Source of the DNA: Diogma glabrata
Lineage: Eukaryota > Arthropoda > Insecta > Diptera > Cylindrotomidae
Length of the DNA stretch: 64,000 nt
NCBI GenBank assembly: GCA_963693315.1
Contig: OY856187.1
Location: 110,461,746 to 110,525,745, forward strand
Reading direction: 5' to 3'
This document shows, piece after piece, positions 36,010-46,236 of this stretch. A program made the translations under genes and the position numbers. The notes below the pieces were generated by a model that did not search any database, was not told the DNA's origin, and worked only from the letters and a program-made list of their open reading frames with translations. The first letter of the stretch is position 1, and each line of letters begins with the position of its first letter.

Positions 36010-36418
36010 ATTTCCAATAAAATAGTTATCAAAAAATGTTCAGTCTTTTGCTATAAAACAACCAACAGAAAAACTGGTTTCTGCTCGGAACGAAATTGTA
36101 ATAATAGTTTCTGTTTCGGCGCCAATTGATTATCGAGACTTTATACCACAAAAATAATAAAAAACAAATATATGAATACCGAATCCGCTTTAAAAGTAAA
36201 ATTTGCAATAGATATTCCAATAAAATAGTTATCAAAAAATGTTCAGTCTTTTGCTATAAAACAACCAACAGAAAAACTGGTTTCTGCTCGGCACGAAATC
36301 GTTATAATAGTTTCTGTTTCGGCGCCAATTGATTACCGGGACTTTATACCACAAAAATAATAAAAAAACAAATATATGAATACCGGATCCGCTTTAAAAG
36401 TAAAATTTGCTATAGCAT
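36010..36418. repeat. Two tandem copies of a 203-bp unit
   Basis: The unit beginning near ATTCCAATAAAATAGTTATC occurs at about 36010 and again at about 36213. The copies are almost identical over 203 bp and include the relatively GC-rich TTTCTGTTTCGGCGCCAATT. Only a handful of substitutions separate the copies, so the duplication is recent. Confidence 0.85.
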
Positions 36419-36544
36419 GAGTAAATGAAGAAAAAAAACTTAAATAAATGAAAATCCAAAAACCAATTTAACCCTAGGTAGGTACCAATGAAAACAAATC
36501 AAATTACTTCGGTCTGAAAGACCTAAGTATTACATTCATGAGCT

Positions 36545-37567
36545 AACAGTAAAATTCTTACCCCCACTTTTTTTGGCATTTCTCGACGTTTTAGGATCTA
36601 CAGATTCTAAAAAAGCAACAAAAAAAAATGTATGTCTGTCTGCCGGCCGGCCGTCCGTCCGGCCGTCACAGCCGACGAAATCTAGAATATGGCTGAAGGG
36701 ATTTGAAAAATTTTGAATTCTAAAAATAGGTACACTCAATGGTAAGAGCCGAAAGGACGATGTGTTCGATAAGGGTACCAGAAGTGTACCAGAAGTGTGT
36801 CAAAAGAAAGATTTTTATATACTTTTTTACCCAATTTTTTTAAAAATATAAAATTAATAATTTGTATAACATTATTATTATTATAGAGAATTATTGCATT
36901 ATAAGTTTGTCAAAAAAATGTTGTCAAGTGTGTCAAAAGAAAGATTTTTATTAATTTTTTTAGCCAATTTTTTGGAAAAAAAATGTAGCTGTTCTTATGA
37001 CGTAAATGTAATTGAAAACGAAATTAGACATGGAAATTTTTGAATTTGTTATATTTTTTGAAATATTTTTGGAATTTTGAAGAATATTTGTATATTAAGC
37101 ATTTTTGAAATTTGAATATTTTTAGAATTTTTAATCTGTGATTTTGTAATAATTTTTGAAATATTTTTAGAATTTTGTTTGAAAAAAGTTTGAATTTTTT
37201 ATTTTACAATATTTTTGGAATTTTGAAAGAAATATGAATTAGTGATTTTGAAATATTTTCTCGAAACGTTAAATGGAGAAGTTTTTGAGTAGTTTGCTGA
37301 TTGAATAATCTTTATACTAAATTATGTTAATTTATGATCTGTTATAATTTTCCAACAACGTATTGATGTTTCGTGTTAGTTTTGTAATACATATCTAAAC
37401 AGAGATAAAAATACATGTACCTTAACAAAAAGTTGTGTTTGATATACATCGTTGCTCAAAACTAAAAACAATGTCCTCATAAAAGTTTTTTGCCGAAAAC
37501 TATATCAAAATCCTTAACCCAGACCGAAGTCTTGATATCTCAGAGCTTGAGATTTCAGCCCTCCATA
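36545..37567. mobile_element. Foldback element F1, copy 2 (right half only)
   Basis: The right terminus (37470-37567) matches the F1 end: CTTAACCCAGACCGAAGTCT, then GAGCTTGAGATTTCAG and a variant of GCCCCTCCATA. The AT-rich subrepeats (37035-37260), the TTGCATTATAAGTTTGTCAA segment (36895) and the GC-rich arm segment with CGGCCGGCCGTCCGTCCGGC (36643-36667) follow in order leftwards. No matching left terminus is found nearby. The copy is therefore half-deleted, or its partner is outside the part I could align. Confidence 0.7.
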
Positions 37568-38072
37568 TTTTTTATAATTAGAACTACGCGAAATCTATAA
37601 CATTAGTTGGCCTTTAATTTAAGTATTTTATGGATATTAGCTCACTATATATCCAGAACACTATGTTTCCAGAGCTGTGGTAAAGTCAGCCTAAGTATTT
37701 GTCTTTTACAAAATAGTTAATTTACATTTTCTTGGTAATACCAAAGGAAAATCTTTAATTTAATCAGACAATATTAAAAATAATTTTACTAGTCCTATTT
37801 TACACTTTTGAAATAAAAACAATTTTTACTTTAAAAAAACTTTACTAAAACTAAATGGCGGATCGTCTCAAAAATCAATTTAATAATAATTTGATTTACA
37901 AACAAAAAGGCGCAAGTCATTTTATGTTTAGTCTTTTGACATGACCGAAATTATCAACTACGATATACATATATTTTTCTCTTTCCTTTATGACATCAAA
38001 TACGATGTTAGAAAAACTGCAGAAGTCGATATACACGTTTAATTTTATTATTTTGTTTTACACAAAACATAT
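37568..38072. other. Non-coding stretch
   Basis: Nothing recognised. Confidence 0.4.
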
Positions 38073-38130
38073 CGAGTATACATATCATGTGACCTAGCAT
38101 AATATGTATACTCGAGGGTAAGTATAAAAG
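38073..38130 (+). promoter_or_regulatory. Inverted repeat followed by a TATA-like box
   Basis: CGAGTATACATAT (38073-38085) is repeated exactly in inverse at 38102-38114. Seven bases later GTATAAAAGC (38121-38130) fits a TATA box. A short open frame starts 22 bases downstream. The arrangement looks like a core promoter with a dyad upstream element, but AT-rich DNA produces TATA boxes often. Confidence 0.25.
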
Positions 38131-38151
38131 CAAATTCAATTATTTGCAAAA

Positions 38152-38316
38152 ATGAATTTCCAGAACCTCTTGGGACGCATTCGAATAATTCAAAAGGTGT
38201 ATAGAAATAGCTGTCTTAGTACTATCAGTCGGTTCAATAGGGATGGTAGACTTGCACTCGGTCGACAGAATAACAAGTTGTTGCAAAATATCCAGCATCT
38301 AAAATACCATGTGTGA
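38152..38316 (+). CDS. Possible small ORF (54 codons) or first exon
   Basis: The frame runs from ATG at 38152 to TGA at 38316 and begins MNFQNLLGRIRIIQKVY. It is basic and lacks the low-complexity bias of neighbouring AT-rich frames; an N-terminus with several Arg and no acidic residue in the first 30 could be a mitochondrial-type leader, which is inference. A TATA-like box precedes it. A second open segment of 47 codons on the same strand lies at 38582-38725 after a plausible acceptor (TTTTGTAG). I could not find a convincing donor joining the two. It may equally be a pseudogene fragment. Family unknown. Confidence 0.2.
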   Translation: MNFQNLLGRIRIIQKVYRNSCLSTISRFNRDGRLALGRQNNKLLQNIQHLKYHV

Positions 38317-38581
38317 TGTGTCATATGTGTCTTTTGCTGCTGAAGTCTTTAACAGTTAGTTCGATGGTATTATTTGCTAAATCATTAATTTCACGAGAAA
38401 TCCTGTAACTATAAGAACTTAGGGTAACCAAGTAGAGAATGGAATGACTATGACTCCTAATAGAAAAATGTCAGAAGGCTTTGGTCGATCATATGATTTC
38501 GTTCGATATCAACCAATATAACATATTAATCCAAGAAATCAGCGCCAATCATTAGAATAGTTACACTAAAATAATAATTTT

Positions 38582-38725
38582 GTAGAGGTTCAAGAGGAAT
38601 TCGCCAATAAGGTTTTGCAACACAAAGATGACCTTAAAAAGAGTTATAACCATTTATTGGGGCAACGCATAAATACTAAGAATGCATTTTCTTATTGTCC
38701 AGAGATCAAAGATCGAAAAAGCTAA
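38582..38725 (+). other. Open segment of 47 codons, possible second exon
   Basis: This segment encodes a charged, helix-like stretch including VEVQEEFANKVLQHKDDLKK and ends in TAA at 38723-38725. It follows TTTTGTAG, a possible splice acceptor. Its amphipathic composition differs from the surrounding AT-rich frames. No family recognised. Confidence 0.18.
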
Positions 38726-39216
38726 TAACTACGCTGTATACCCATTCGTGCAATTGTTAACTTATTTTAAAAAAACTATTCTCGTCCTAATGAAAAACTG
38801 TGCAGTAAAAATCCAGTAAAAATATTTTATAATTAAACTCAACTGTAATCTTGGACTTTGTCAAAAATTGATACAAAAACAGGAAACAGAGGCGTTTCAA
38901 GCTCACAAGCGTTTTCAAGCTAAAGTGGATTCATCTTTGTTTATATTTAAGTCTCAATAATCAATCATCCCAATCTCTTTTGTTCTTGTCTCAAATTAAC
39001 AGACAACATTCTTTTAATATTTTCTAAATTAAATGAGACGAGGAAACATTATTGGAAATTTATTTTGTTGTAGAAATGAGCGACTCCTTCAGCTTAGAAA
39101 TACGGGACAAAAGCTTATCAATACGTGAGTTTTTTAGGTTATTGTTTTGTATGTCATTCGCGGTTGGAAATTTCAAATCTATTAATAAAGTGGTTTTGTA
39201 GGCATGTAAGGTATGA

Positions 39217-39351
39217 TATGAGGGGCCTAGTTTCAAAGTGTAAAATCTCCATTTTTTTGGAATTCAGCGATAAAAATTTTATATGAAACGGCATATATCT
39301 CATTTTTCATAAAAAATGGAGATTGTAAACTTTGAAACTAGATCCCTCATA
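39217..39351. repeat. 135-bp hairpin element
   Basis: The left arm (39217-39258) reads TATGAGGGGCCTAGTTTCAA, then ATCTCCATTTTTT. The right arm (39311-39351) is its inverse with about four mismatches over 41 bases. The central 50 bases are unpaired. Likely a small palindromic MITE. Confidence 0.65.
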
Positions 39352-40476
39352 TACTGATTGAACTTAGATTCTTTAGCATGCTTGGTGAACAGTTGTCTGC
39401 TCTCTGATATTTGTAAATTTTTATTGCTCGAAATTATTGCTCAGCTGGTTACTCTTGTAGCTACTTATGTATTATTCTTGGTGTATTTCTGTCTGTTATA
39501 TCTTTTTTTATGAGCAGTTGAATAACCTGTCTTTTGAATTAATTGGCACAAAAGGTCGTGAAAGTATTGTATTGGTGATATTACTACATTACCTGATTTG
39601 CGCAATAGGCTTAACCGCCGTTTGTATACATTTCTTGTGCCTGTATTGAAGTTACTTTTTTCTGAAGGCTGCCTCTATTTATCTGATATCTAGTTGAATT
39701 TTCTTGAGATCGAAGATATGTTGTATCAGTGTCACTTAGATAAACATTTTAATCAGTGTTCTGCATCGGCTCGAAAATTGCTATCATGGTGTGATTTTCT
39801 GTCAGGTAAGAAATATCTCTTAGCATCTCACATTTCAGGATGTTACGAAAAACATGTTCTTTGGCTTAGGAATTGGATGGTATACCTCAGTTTTTGTCTC
39901 TTAAATTTAGGTCGTTAAAAGTTATGCTCTGGTAAGTATAACATTTAAAATGACTATTGCTGTTTGCGATATGTATCAGTGACGAGTCGTTGAGTATGTT
40001 AAAATTTGAATGATTGATTGGTGCAGCAAGTTTTCCTGGTACAGTATGTTTTCTGCTATATGTACAAGTTTAGTTGTATCCTTTTGGTTTTCGGTAAAGT
40101 TTGGGCGACAGTTTTTGTACCAAAGGATCGTTTTATGTTTTTGACTTTTGTAATTTATTATGCGGTATCTTACGTTACGATTAATGTTGAGTGCTAAACT
40201 CACTCCTCCGCAGTGGCGAAGCGTGCTTTTGAAGCTAGGGTAGACATATTCAAAAGCTAAGGTTTTTGGACGTATGTGGAGTTTGCGAATTGACGCTCCA
40301 GCTGAGATTTTCACCCGCATAAAGTCCCAAATGGCTCACTTCCGTGCATCATATACTATTTTTTATTCGCCGCAAACAAAATATTTAAAAATGATTGTTT
40401 AATCTAAATCAAATAAAATATTTTATAAATTTTTAACTAAAAATATTTTGAATAAGAGTAACCTTTGCCAAAATAT
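39352..40476. other. Non-coding stretch
   Basis: Frames at 39694-39918 (plus) and 39976-40320 (minus) are longer than most, but no motif is recognised. The minus frame is rich in basic residues. Left unassigned. Confidence 0.35.
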
Positions 40477-40562
40477 TTGTTATTTTTTTTCAAACAAATC
40501 GTATAACTATGACAACATAAAATAACAATTACTTTGATTGGATTATAAAATTTTGAATTGAA
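40477..40562. repeat. Dispersed repeat shared with 26.5 kb
   Basis: About 85 bases including CATAACTATGACAAC-like sequence and TTTGATTGGATTAT match 26518-26605 in the same orientation with few differences. Confidence 0.6.
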
Positions 40563-40742
40563 AAGCTGTTTTTATTAATTATTAGATATATTTTTAAATA
40601 TTTTTTTAACTCGAGATAAGAAACATAAAACTGAACATTAGTGGCGTCATTTCACCAAAATCTTGGAGGGGGGTCGAGAATTTAAATGACATAAAAAGAT
40701 TTTTTGCGTAAAACATAACATACACATTTTTATACAAACATA

Positions 40743-43700
40743 TTTTTTTTTTTTTATTCAAAGTTAGGCATGTTTAGTGTTAATTATAATAAATTATAAA
40801 TTAACGTCTCTGAATATCCGAAGATACCATGCCAACTAGGGACAAGAATGGAATGCAAATTAAGATTCTCTGAGAAATTTATGAACGTTAACTTTAAAGC
40901 CTTGAGGATTAAATTCATCATGGAAAACCCAGGAAGGTAAGGCATTCCAAAGATGAGAGACTCTGTTGAAAAAGTCACGTTGGAAGGCTACAGTTCTACA
41001 CCTAATTATTTGAACTATAAAGGGATGCGCTGCTACGTTTGCTCTGGTGTGACGCGAAAGGTTTGCTGATTTAGGTAAAATCGATTTGATCTCTTCAGAA
41101 GCTCGTTCATCCATAATATATTTATAAAATATAGTCAAATCAGCAACATTTCTTCTGTGCTGCAAGGAATCAAGACCGTTAGTAAGACTTGGGTTACCAA
41201 TGAGTTTAATAGCTCTACGCTGTACAGAATCAAGGCAGTTGAGACTACTCAAGTAAGCTCCACCCCATATATGAGAACAGTATTCCATGCAGGGACGTAT
41301 AAAAGATTTATAAACTAAAAGAAGTTGTTCGCTATCGAAAAACTTACGACATCGCCCCAAAAATCCTAACTTTTGAACAGCATTCTTAGCCAGATTAAAA
41401 ATATGAGAATTCCACTTCATATTATTTTCAATCTCAACTCCTAGAAGTCTGACAGACTCATTCTCTAAAAGATTTTTGGGGCCAAACGTTAATGGAAAAG
41501 GATTGGGTGTCGTTATCCTAGAAAAATGACAAACCTGTGTTTTGCTTGTATTGAATTCAACACTGTTAGCAATACCCCAATCTATAATTGTTTTAAGATC
41601 AGTGTTAAGGGAATCTATTAATTTTGACCTACACTCACTAAGCGCTAAGGGTGTATATAATTTAGGTGCTTCATGAGACGCATGAAGCGTGCTATCATCA
41701 GCAAAACTATGTATAGGATGAACCGTTGAGTCCAACAAATCATTAATATAGATAAGAAAAAGAGTTGGTGACAAAGCGGAACCCTGAGGAACGCCTGCAT
41801 TAGTTGAAAAAGTATTCGATGATACACCGTCAACATTGACCCGAAATTTTCGATCAGATATAAAGCTCTGTGTCCAAGATATAAGCTGCTCGTCTAGACC
41901 ATAGGATCTCAATTTGCATATAAGGTTGTTATGCCAAACTTTGTCAAATGCCTTGGAAATATCAAGAGCAACACCGAATGTTTCTCCAAAGTTTTCAGGC
42001 GACTTGTTCCAGATATGAGTGACAAAAGACAGCAAATCTCCCGTCGCTCTTCCTTTTCGAAATCCATATTGTCTCTCATTAATTAATTTGGAAGACTCTA
42101 AGAAGCTCATTAAATTAAAATTGACATATTTCTCAAAAATTTTAGCAACAACCGATAAAATTGAAATGGGTCTGTAATTCGTAGGATCAGTCTTACTGCC
42201 ATTTTTTGAAACTGGCTGTACACTAGCCATTTTCCAAATTTCAGGAAAAATTCCTTTCTTATATGACAAATAGAAGATTTTAGTGAGGATTGGTGCTAGC
42301 TCCCTAGCAAATGTTTTAAGTATAATTGGAGGAATAAAATCAGGGCCTGTTGCCTTGTTAGTATTGATTTTCAAAAGCATTTTTCGAACAATGTTTTTCC
42401 TAAAAATTATCCGCCTCATTTTATAAGAAACTTTAGAAATAGGTTTAGGTTGGAAATTAGATTCTTTTAAAGTAGAATTTAAAGAGAAATAATGCCCAAG
42501 CAAATTAGCTTTCTCTTTTGGATCAATGATAGGGACATCTCTATTAACAAGAGGCGGTAGGGAAGATTTACAAAAGTTGCTTTGGACAGCCTTTGCGGCT
42601 TTATAGAAATTGCGTGAACCAGTCGGATGTTCTGCGAATTTAGATGCTTTTTTCCTATTAAATAGATGTTTCTCTTCATCTATTAACTTACGACATAAAT
42701 TTCTCTCTTTACGGTACTGTCTAAGGTTTTCATCGGTTTTGTTTTGATTAAACTTTCGAAAAGCCTTTTTTTTTAACTTTTATAGCTTTTTTGCATTTAC
42801 TAGAAAACCATAGGTCAGTTTTCGGAATGATCAATTTATTAGGAATAAATCTGCGCATACCATCAATTACAGTTTCAGAAAAATTTGATGCAGCTATGTC
42901 TGGGTCTTGGCCGGTAAGGCAATAGCGTTTCCAAGGAAAATATCTAAAAAAACTTTTAAGTCCTTACCAATCCGCAGCTTTGTAATCCCAAACATTGCGA
43001 GGATTCGCTTTAAATTGTTTTGGAATTTGTATATTTAGTTGTGTGGAGATTAAATTATGATCTGAACCACCCAATGGTTCTGATATTTTAAATTGAACCA
43101 GATATGGATCGTTTGTCAAAAATAAATCAAGTAAATTACTACTTTGACCAGGAATGTCAGGAACTCTGGTTGGCTGGTCTATTATTTGAGTAAAGCTGTG
43201 ATAAAGAGCAAACAACTCAGCCTGTCTACCAACCTCGTCAGTTTTAGAGCTGTGTGTAAGCCATTCTTTATTGTGGACATTAAAATCTCCAAGAACTATA
43301 AACTTTGCATTAGGATACTCAACCAACCTATCTATCTTCTTAGATAAGTCATGAAATAAATTAAAGTTCTCAGGTGAATTAGGTGAACGGTAAAGTCCAA
43401 AGACAAACAGCGTTTGATTTGGGCAACTAATTTTTAGTGATACCATATTGTGAAATTTTGCATTTAATTCAAATTTATTTAATCTCACATATGGTATAGT
43501 ATCCCTAATATAAGCACAAACTCCATGCTTAATGTAGAAAGAGGATTCAAGCTCATAATTGGGACAAAGGTATCTGTTTTTATCTAAGGTCACAGCACGC
43601 GCACTGATAATCGTTTCCGTTAAAAACAAAATATCAGGTTTCATATTTTCAAGAAAAAGATGGACTGAATTAAGGTTTATATTCAATCCTCTTATGTTCG

Positions 43701-43752
43701 CATAGCTGATAGATAATTTTGCCATTTTAATTCATAGAGAAATATTAGTGAA
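40743..43752 (-). mobile_element. LINE-B, ~3.0-kb CR1/Jockey-like non-LTR retrotransposon
   Basis: The 3' end is marked by a poly(A) tail, seen as a T run at 40743-40756 on the plus strand and preceded by a GAATAAA signal on the minus strand. A 7-bp match AAACATA at 40736-40742 and 43753-43759 is the best candidate duplication, which would place the 5' end only 27 bases before the ORF start. A 7-bp AT-rich match is weak evidence, so the 5' end is uncertain; no ORF1 (gag) is recognised upstream, and the copy may be 5'-truncated. Confidence 0.7.
40860..43725 (-). pseudogene. LINE-B ORF2: APE endonuclease plus reverse transcriptase, only two lesions
   Basis: Translation from 43725 gives an APE-type endonuclease: SYANIRGLNINLNSVHLFL, DILFLTETI, LYRSPNSP, FIVLGDFNVHNKEW, LDLFLTNDPYL and SDHNLI (residues about 1-253). 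A TAA at 42961-42963 then interrupts an otherwise open frame. A run of nine A (42766-42774 on the plus strand as T) adds one base; before and after it the protein reads on smoothly. RT follows with NYRPISILSVVAKIFEKYV, RQYGFRKGRATGDLLSF, ALDISKAFDKVWH, GVPQGSALSPTLFLIYINDL and the catalytic FADDSTLH. The C-terminal domain (HIWGGAYLSSLNCLDSVQRR, then FQRDFFNRVSHLWNALPSW) follows and a stop ends it at 40860. The total is about 954 codons, a usual size. Such light damage implies recent activity of the family. Confidence 0.9.
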
Positions 43753-44564
43753 AAACATATATATACGAAAACCACAGTAATGCGAAAACAAATAAACTCA
43801 AATTGAAATTGACTACTTCAACAGCTGGACAACCTGAATCTAAGTCTAGGTTGACTGTTAAAATCGACAATTAAAATTATGAAATGGTAAACAAAATATT
43901 ATTAAAAGCATTTAAATGCATGGACTAAGAAATAAAAATAAAATGCTTTTGAGCTACCTTGGTTACTCTGCTAGATCTTTGTCTTCTGATGTTGTTTCAT
44001 TGAAGTGAATGCCGCAAAGTTCTGCAAAATCCCTTCATTTGTTAAAAATAATTTTAAATTTAGTATCATTTCTGCATTGTTTAAGCATCAAGAAAGTAGT
44101 TTTAATTAAAGCGCTTGTGCTAGAAATTATTATATCTTTGCTTTGTTCAGAGAGTGAATTTGTAAACGACAGCAGATCGTGCAGCATAAAAAAAAGGATA
44201 GTTTTTCTATACGATCCCGGGCATCCCGGGCTTTAAAATTTATGAGTCACGTAGTCCCAGGATCCATAAAACACCACGGAATTGCAATCCCTACGTGACT
44301 CCTCTTATGTCGAATCGTTTTTTTGTTTGTTTGTGTGTTTTGCTTTATTTGTCTCAGAGAGAAAGAGTTATGTCCACCCTAAACTGACCAGAGCCAAATC
44401 GTTAAAATTTGGGGCAAAATGCAAACATTCTTCCAAATACTAGCTAATAAGAATTTCTATTGCGAGAAAGTGGGACGGTGAAAACGTGCTAACTAAATTG
44501 TGCATAAATTTACTATTTAATGCTTTCCTTTTCCTATTTGCTTACCTATTTGCTTACTATTTAA
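43753..44564. other. Spacer with a decayed frame and a short hairpin
   Basis: On the minus strand, 44187-43963 reads as a protein-like frame interrupted by a single TGA (MLHDLLSFTNSLSEQSKDII at its start). It could be a leftover of a transposon ORF, but no family is recognised. GAGTCACGTAG (44244-44254) and its exact inverse CTACGTGACTC (about 44292-44302) form a hairpin next to CCCGGGCATCCCGGG (44216-44230). Confidence 0.35.
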
Positions 44565-45225
44565 TTCTACAAAAAATTCTTTTATTTTAGTTGGACATTT
44601 TTCAACCGTTAGGAAATGTGCTTACAGTGGTTCGTACATTTTCAAAATTCTTTCTAGTGCTGGCATTACCAGCCAGCGAGTTTCACTATATCCAATAAGT
44701 TGTTTATGTTTGACATTACTTTTGTCGCAGAACTCCTTCAACGTCTCCAGTAAAGACAGTAAAATATCCAAATTTTTTTAGCCCTGCCATTTACATCAGC
44801 AGCACTTCTTATTGCATTATTTAGAATACAGGCTGCGAATCCAATACCCAATACATTCTGGTTCAAATTTGCGTTTAGCTTGCTTTTAAATTTTCACCCC
44901 TTGACGTGACACCACTAAAATTGGTGTTCGTGTTATCAGCGCAAATTGCAACTAGCTTTTTGTCAATGTTAAATAACAACAAGAAAACAAAATAACAACA
45001 AAACTTGTTTAAGCTACTGGAGCTGGCGGCTTATAGCAACGCTTTTTTATGTTTATCTGTATCTATATGTCTTTTGATATCATAATGTCCACTGTTAATT
45101 TGCAAATTCACTCCGACTGGTAATACAATAAACTTTTGCGTCGTTATATTTTGATTTTTTTATAAAAGGATAGTCCAATTCAATATCGTATGAGAATTTA
45201 CGTAAACGTTTTTTAGCCGTCTTGA
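44565..45225 (-). pseudogene. Decayed, internally deleted hAT-superfamily transposase
   Basis: On the minus strand, frames can be stitched in order. First comes an N-terminal zinc-finger-like region, LDYPFIKKSKYNDAKVYC, then GHYDIKRHIDTDKHKKAL, which matches the BED-like C..C...H....H pattern with the second Cys lost (about 45217-45043). After a deletion, KLVAICADNTNTNFSGV is followed by SRGEN and GIGFAACILNNAIRSAAD (about 44965-44775). Then comes LIGYSETRWLVMPALERILK and a stop before HFLTVEKCPTKIKEFF (about 44770-44567). DNTNTNFGG and GYSxTRWLSxxPAxERIL are hallmarks of a widespread animal hAT lineage. The dimerisation domain is missing. At least three frame changes and two stops make it dead. 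Confidence 0.8.
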
Positions 45226-45600
45226 TTTGCAGGAGAACTTTTTAAATATAATTTTAAAAATTAGTATAAATTTACCTTTTATAGTAGCTTAAAACTTTTG
45301 TTACACAAGTAAAGACTGCAAAACAATTGAAACAATTTATTTTAATTTTACTAAATAATTAATATCTTTTCTGTATTCTGTAAGTATAAGAGGCATATAG
45401 TATACCTCTCGTTCTATCTTTTGCAAATCTATACCATTTATCAAGTTTTTATGTTGTTTACTTTGTTTGTTCTTTATTGAGAAAAAAAATTAGAAATTAG
45501 TAAGTAATAATTTTACTTTTGAGGTACCTAGTTAAAGTGTGTTTAAACAGAGAACAGGAAAATGTAATCTGCTCCAAAGGAATAAAATCGAAAAAACAAA
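45226..45600. other. Non-coding spacer
   Basis: AT-rich; nothing recognised. Confidence 0.4.
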
Positions 45601-45720
45601 AATTTTACTCTTACGAGTAAGAACGATATTTAAATTATGAACATTTTAATTTTTGAATATTATTTCAAAGGATTGAAATGAGTGCTCGAATAAAGTAAAA
45701 TTGTAAACTCTGATTTGAAA
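45601..45720. repeat. Copy of the 15.8-kb dispersed repeat
   Basis: TTTTACTCTTACGAGTAAGA and the later TGAGTGCTCGAATAAAG with AATTGTAAACTCTGA correspond in order and orientation to 15825-15945. Only the right part of the putative MITE is recognisable here. Confidence 0.55.
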
Positions 45721-46165
45721 ATTTAAATGTTTATGAATTTATACGGAAAACTGCGTCTTTTTAAGTAAAATATTTTGTATTTTATTTTTCATAATAGACT
45801 TTCGATCTCTCGTATATACACCGGAGAGATGTTTCTATAAACAAAGAAACCTTTTCGCTGAGGTAGATGTGTTAGACATCAAAAGATATTTGCAAAATAA
45901 AATGTAAATTATTGAAGTGAAAAAAACTGAGTTTAGTATTTCTATGAAAATTATAGTTAAAACACTATTTATTAAAAAAAATATTGCACTGGTTTGTTCT
46001 CTCAATATAGTTAAATCAACATATACATAACATCATACAAACTGCAAGAAAAATGTGTGAAGACATTGCTTTGACTAAGATATTGCGCAAACTGTACGTA
46101 GGTAGATATAAGGTTTTTTGATTATTTCGATAATGCGGGCAAATGTCGTGGAAATATTTGTTTCG
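45721..46165. other. Non-coding spacer
   Basis: Nothing recognised. Confidence 0.4.
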
Positions 46166-46236
46166 TGGGACGCTTTGTGGGACAAATTTCTCCGTGGGAC
46201 AACGCAACGAAATGTGGGACATTTCCACGCAGCGTG
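46166..46236. repeat. Cluster of five GTGGGAC motifs
   Basis: GTGGGAC occurs five times in about 70 bases, at irregular spacing and in the same orientation. The block is GC-rich relative to its flanks and lies inside a minus-strand frame (46016-46304 region) whose translation is repetitive. It looks like a decayed minisatellite or a repetitive coding fragment; the origin is unknown. Confidence 0.55.
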
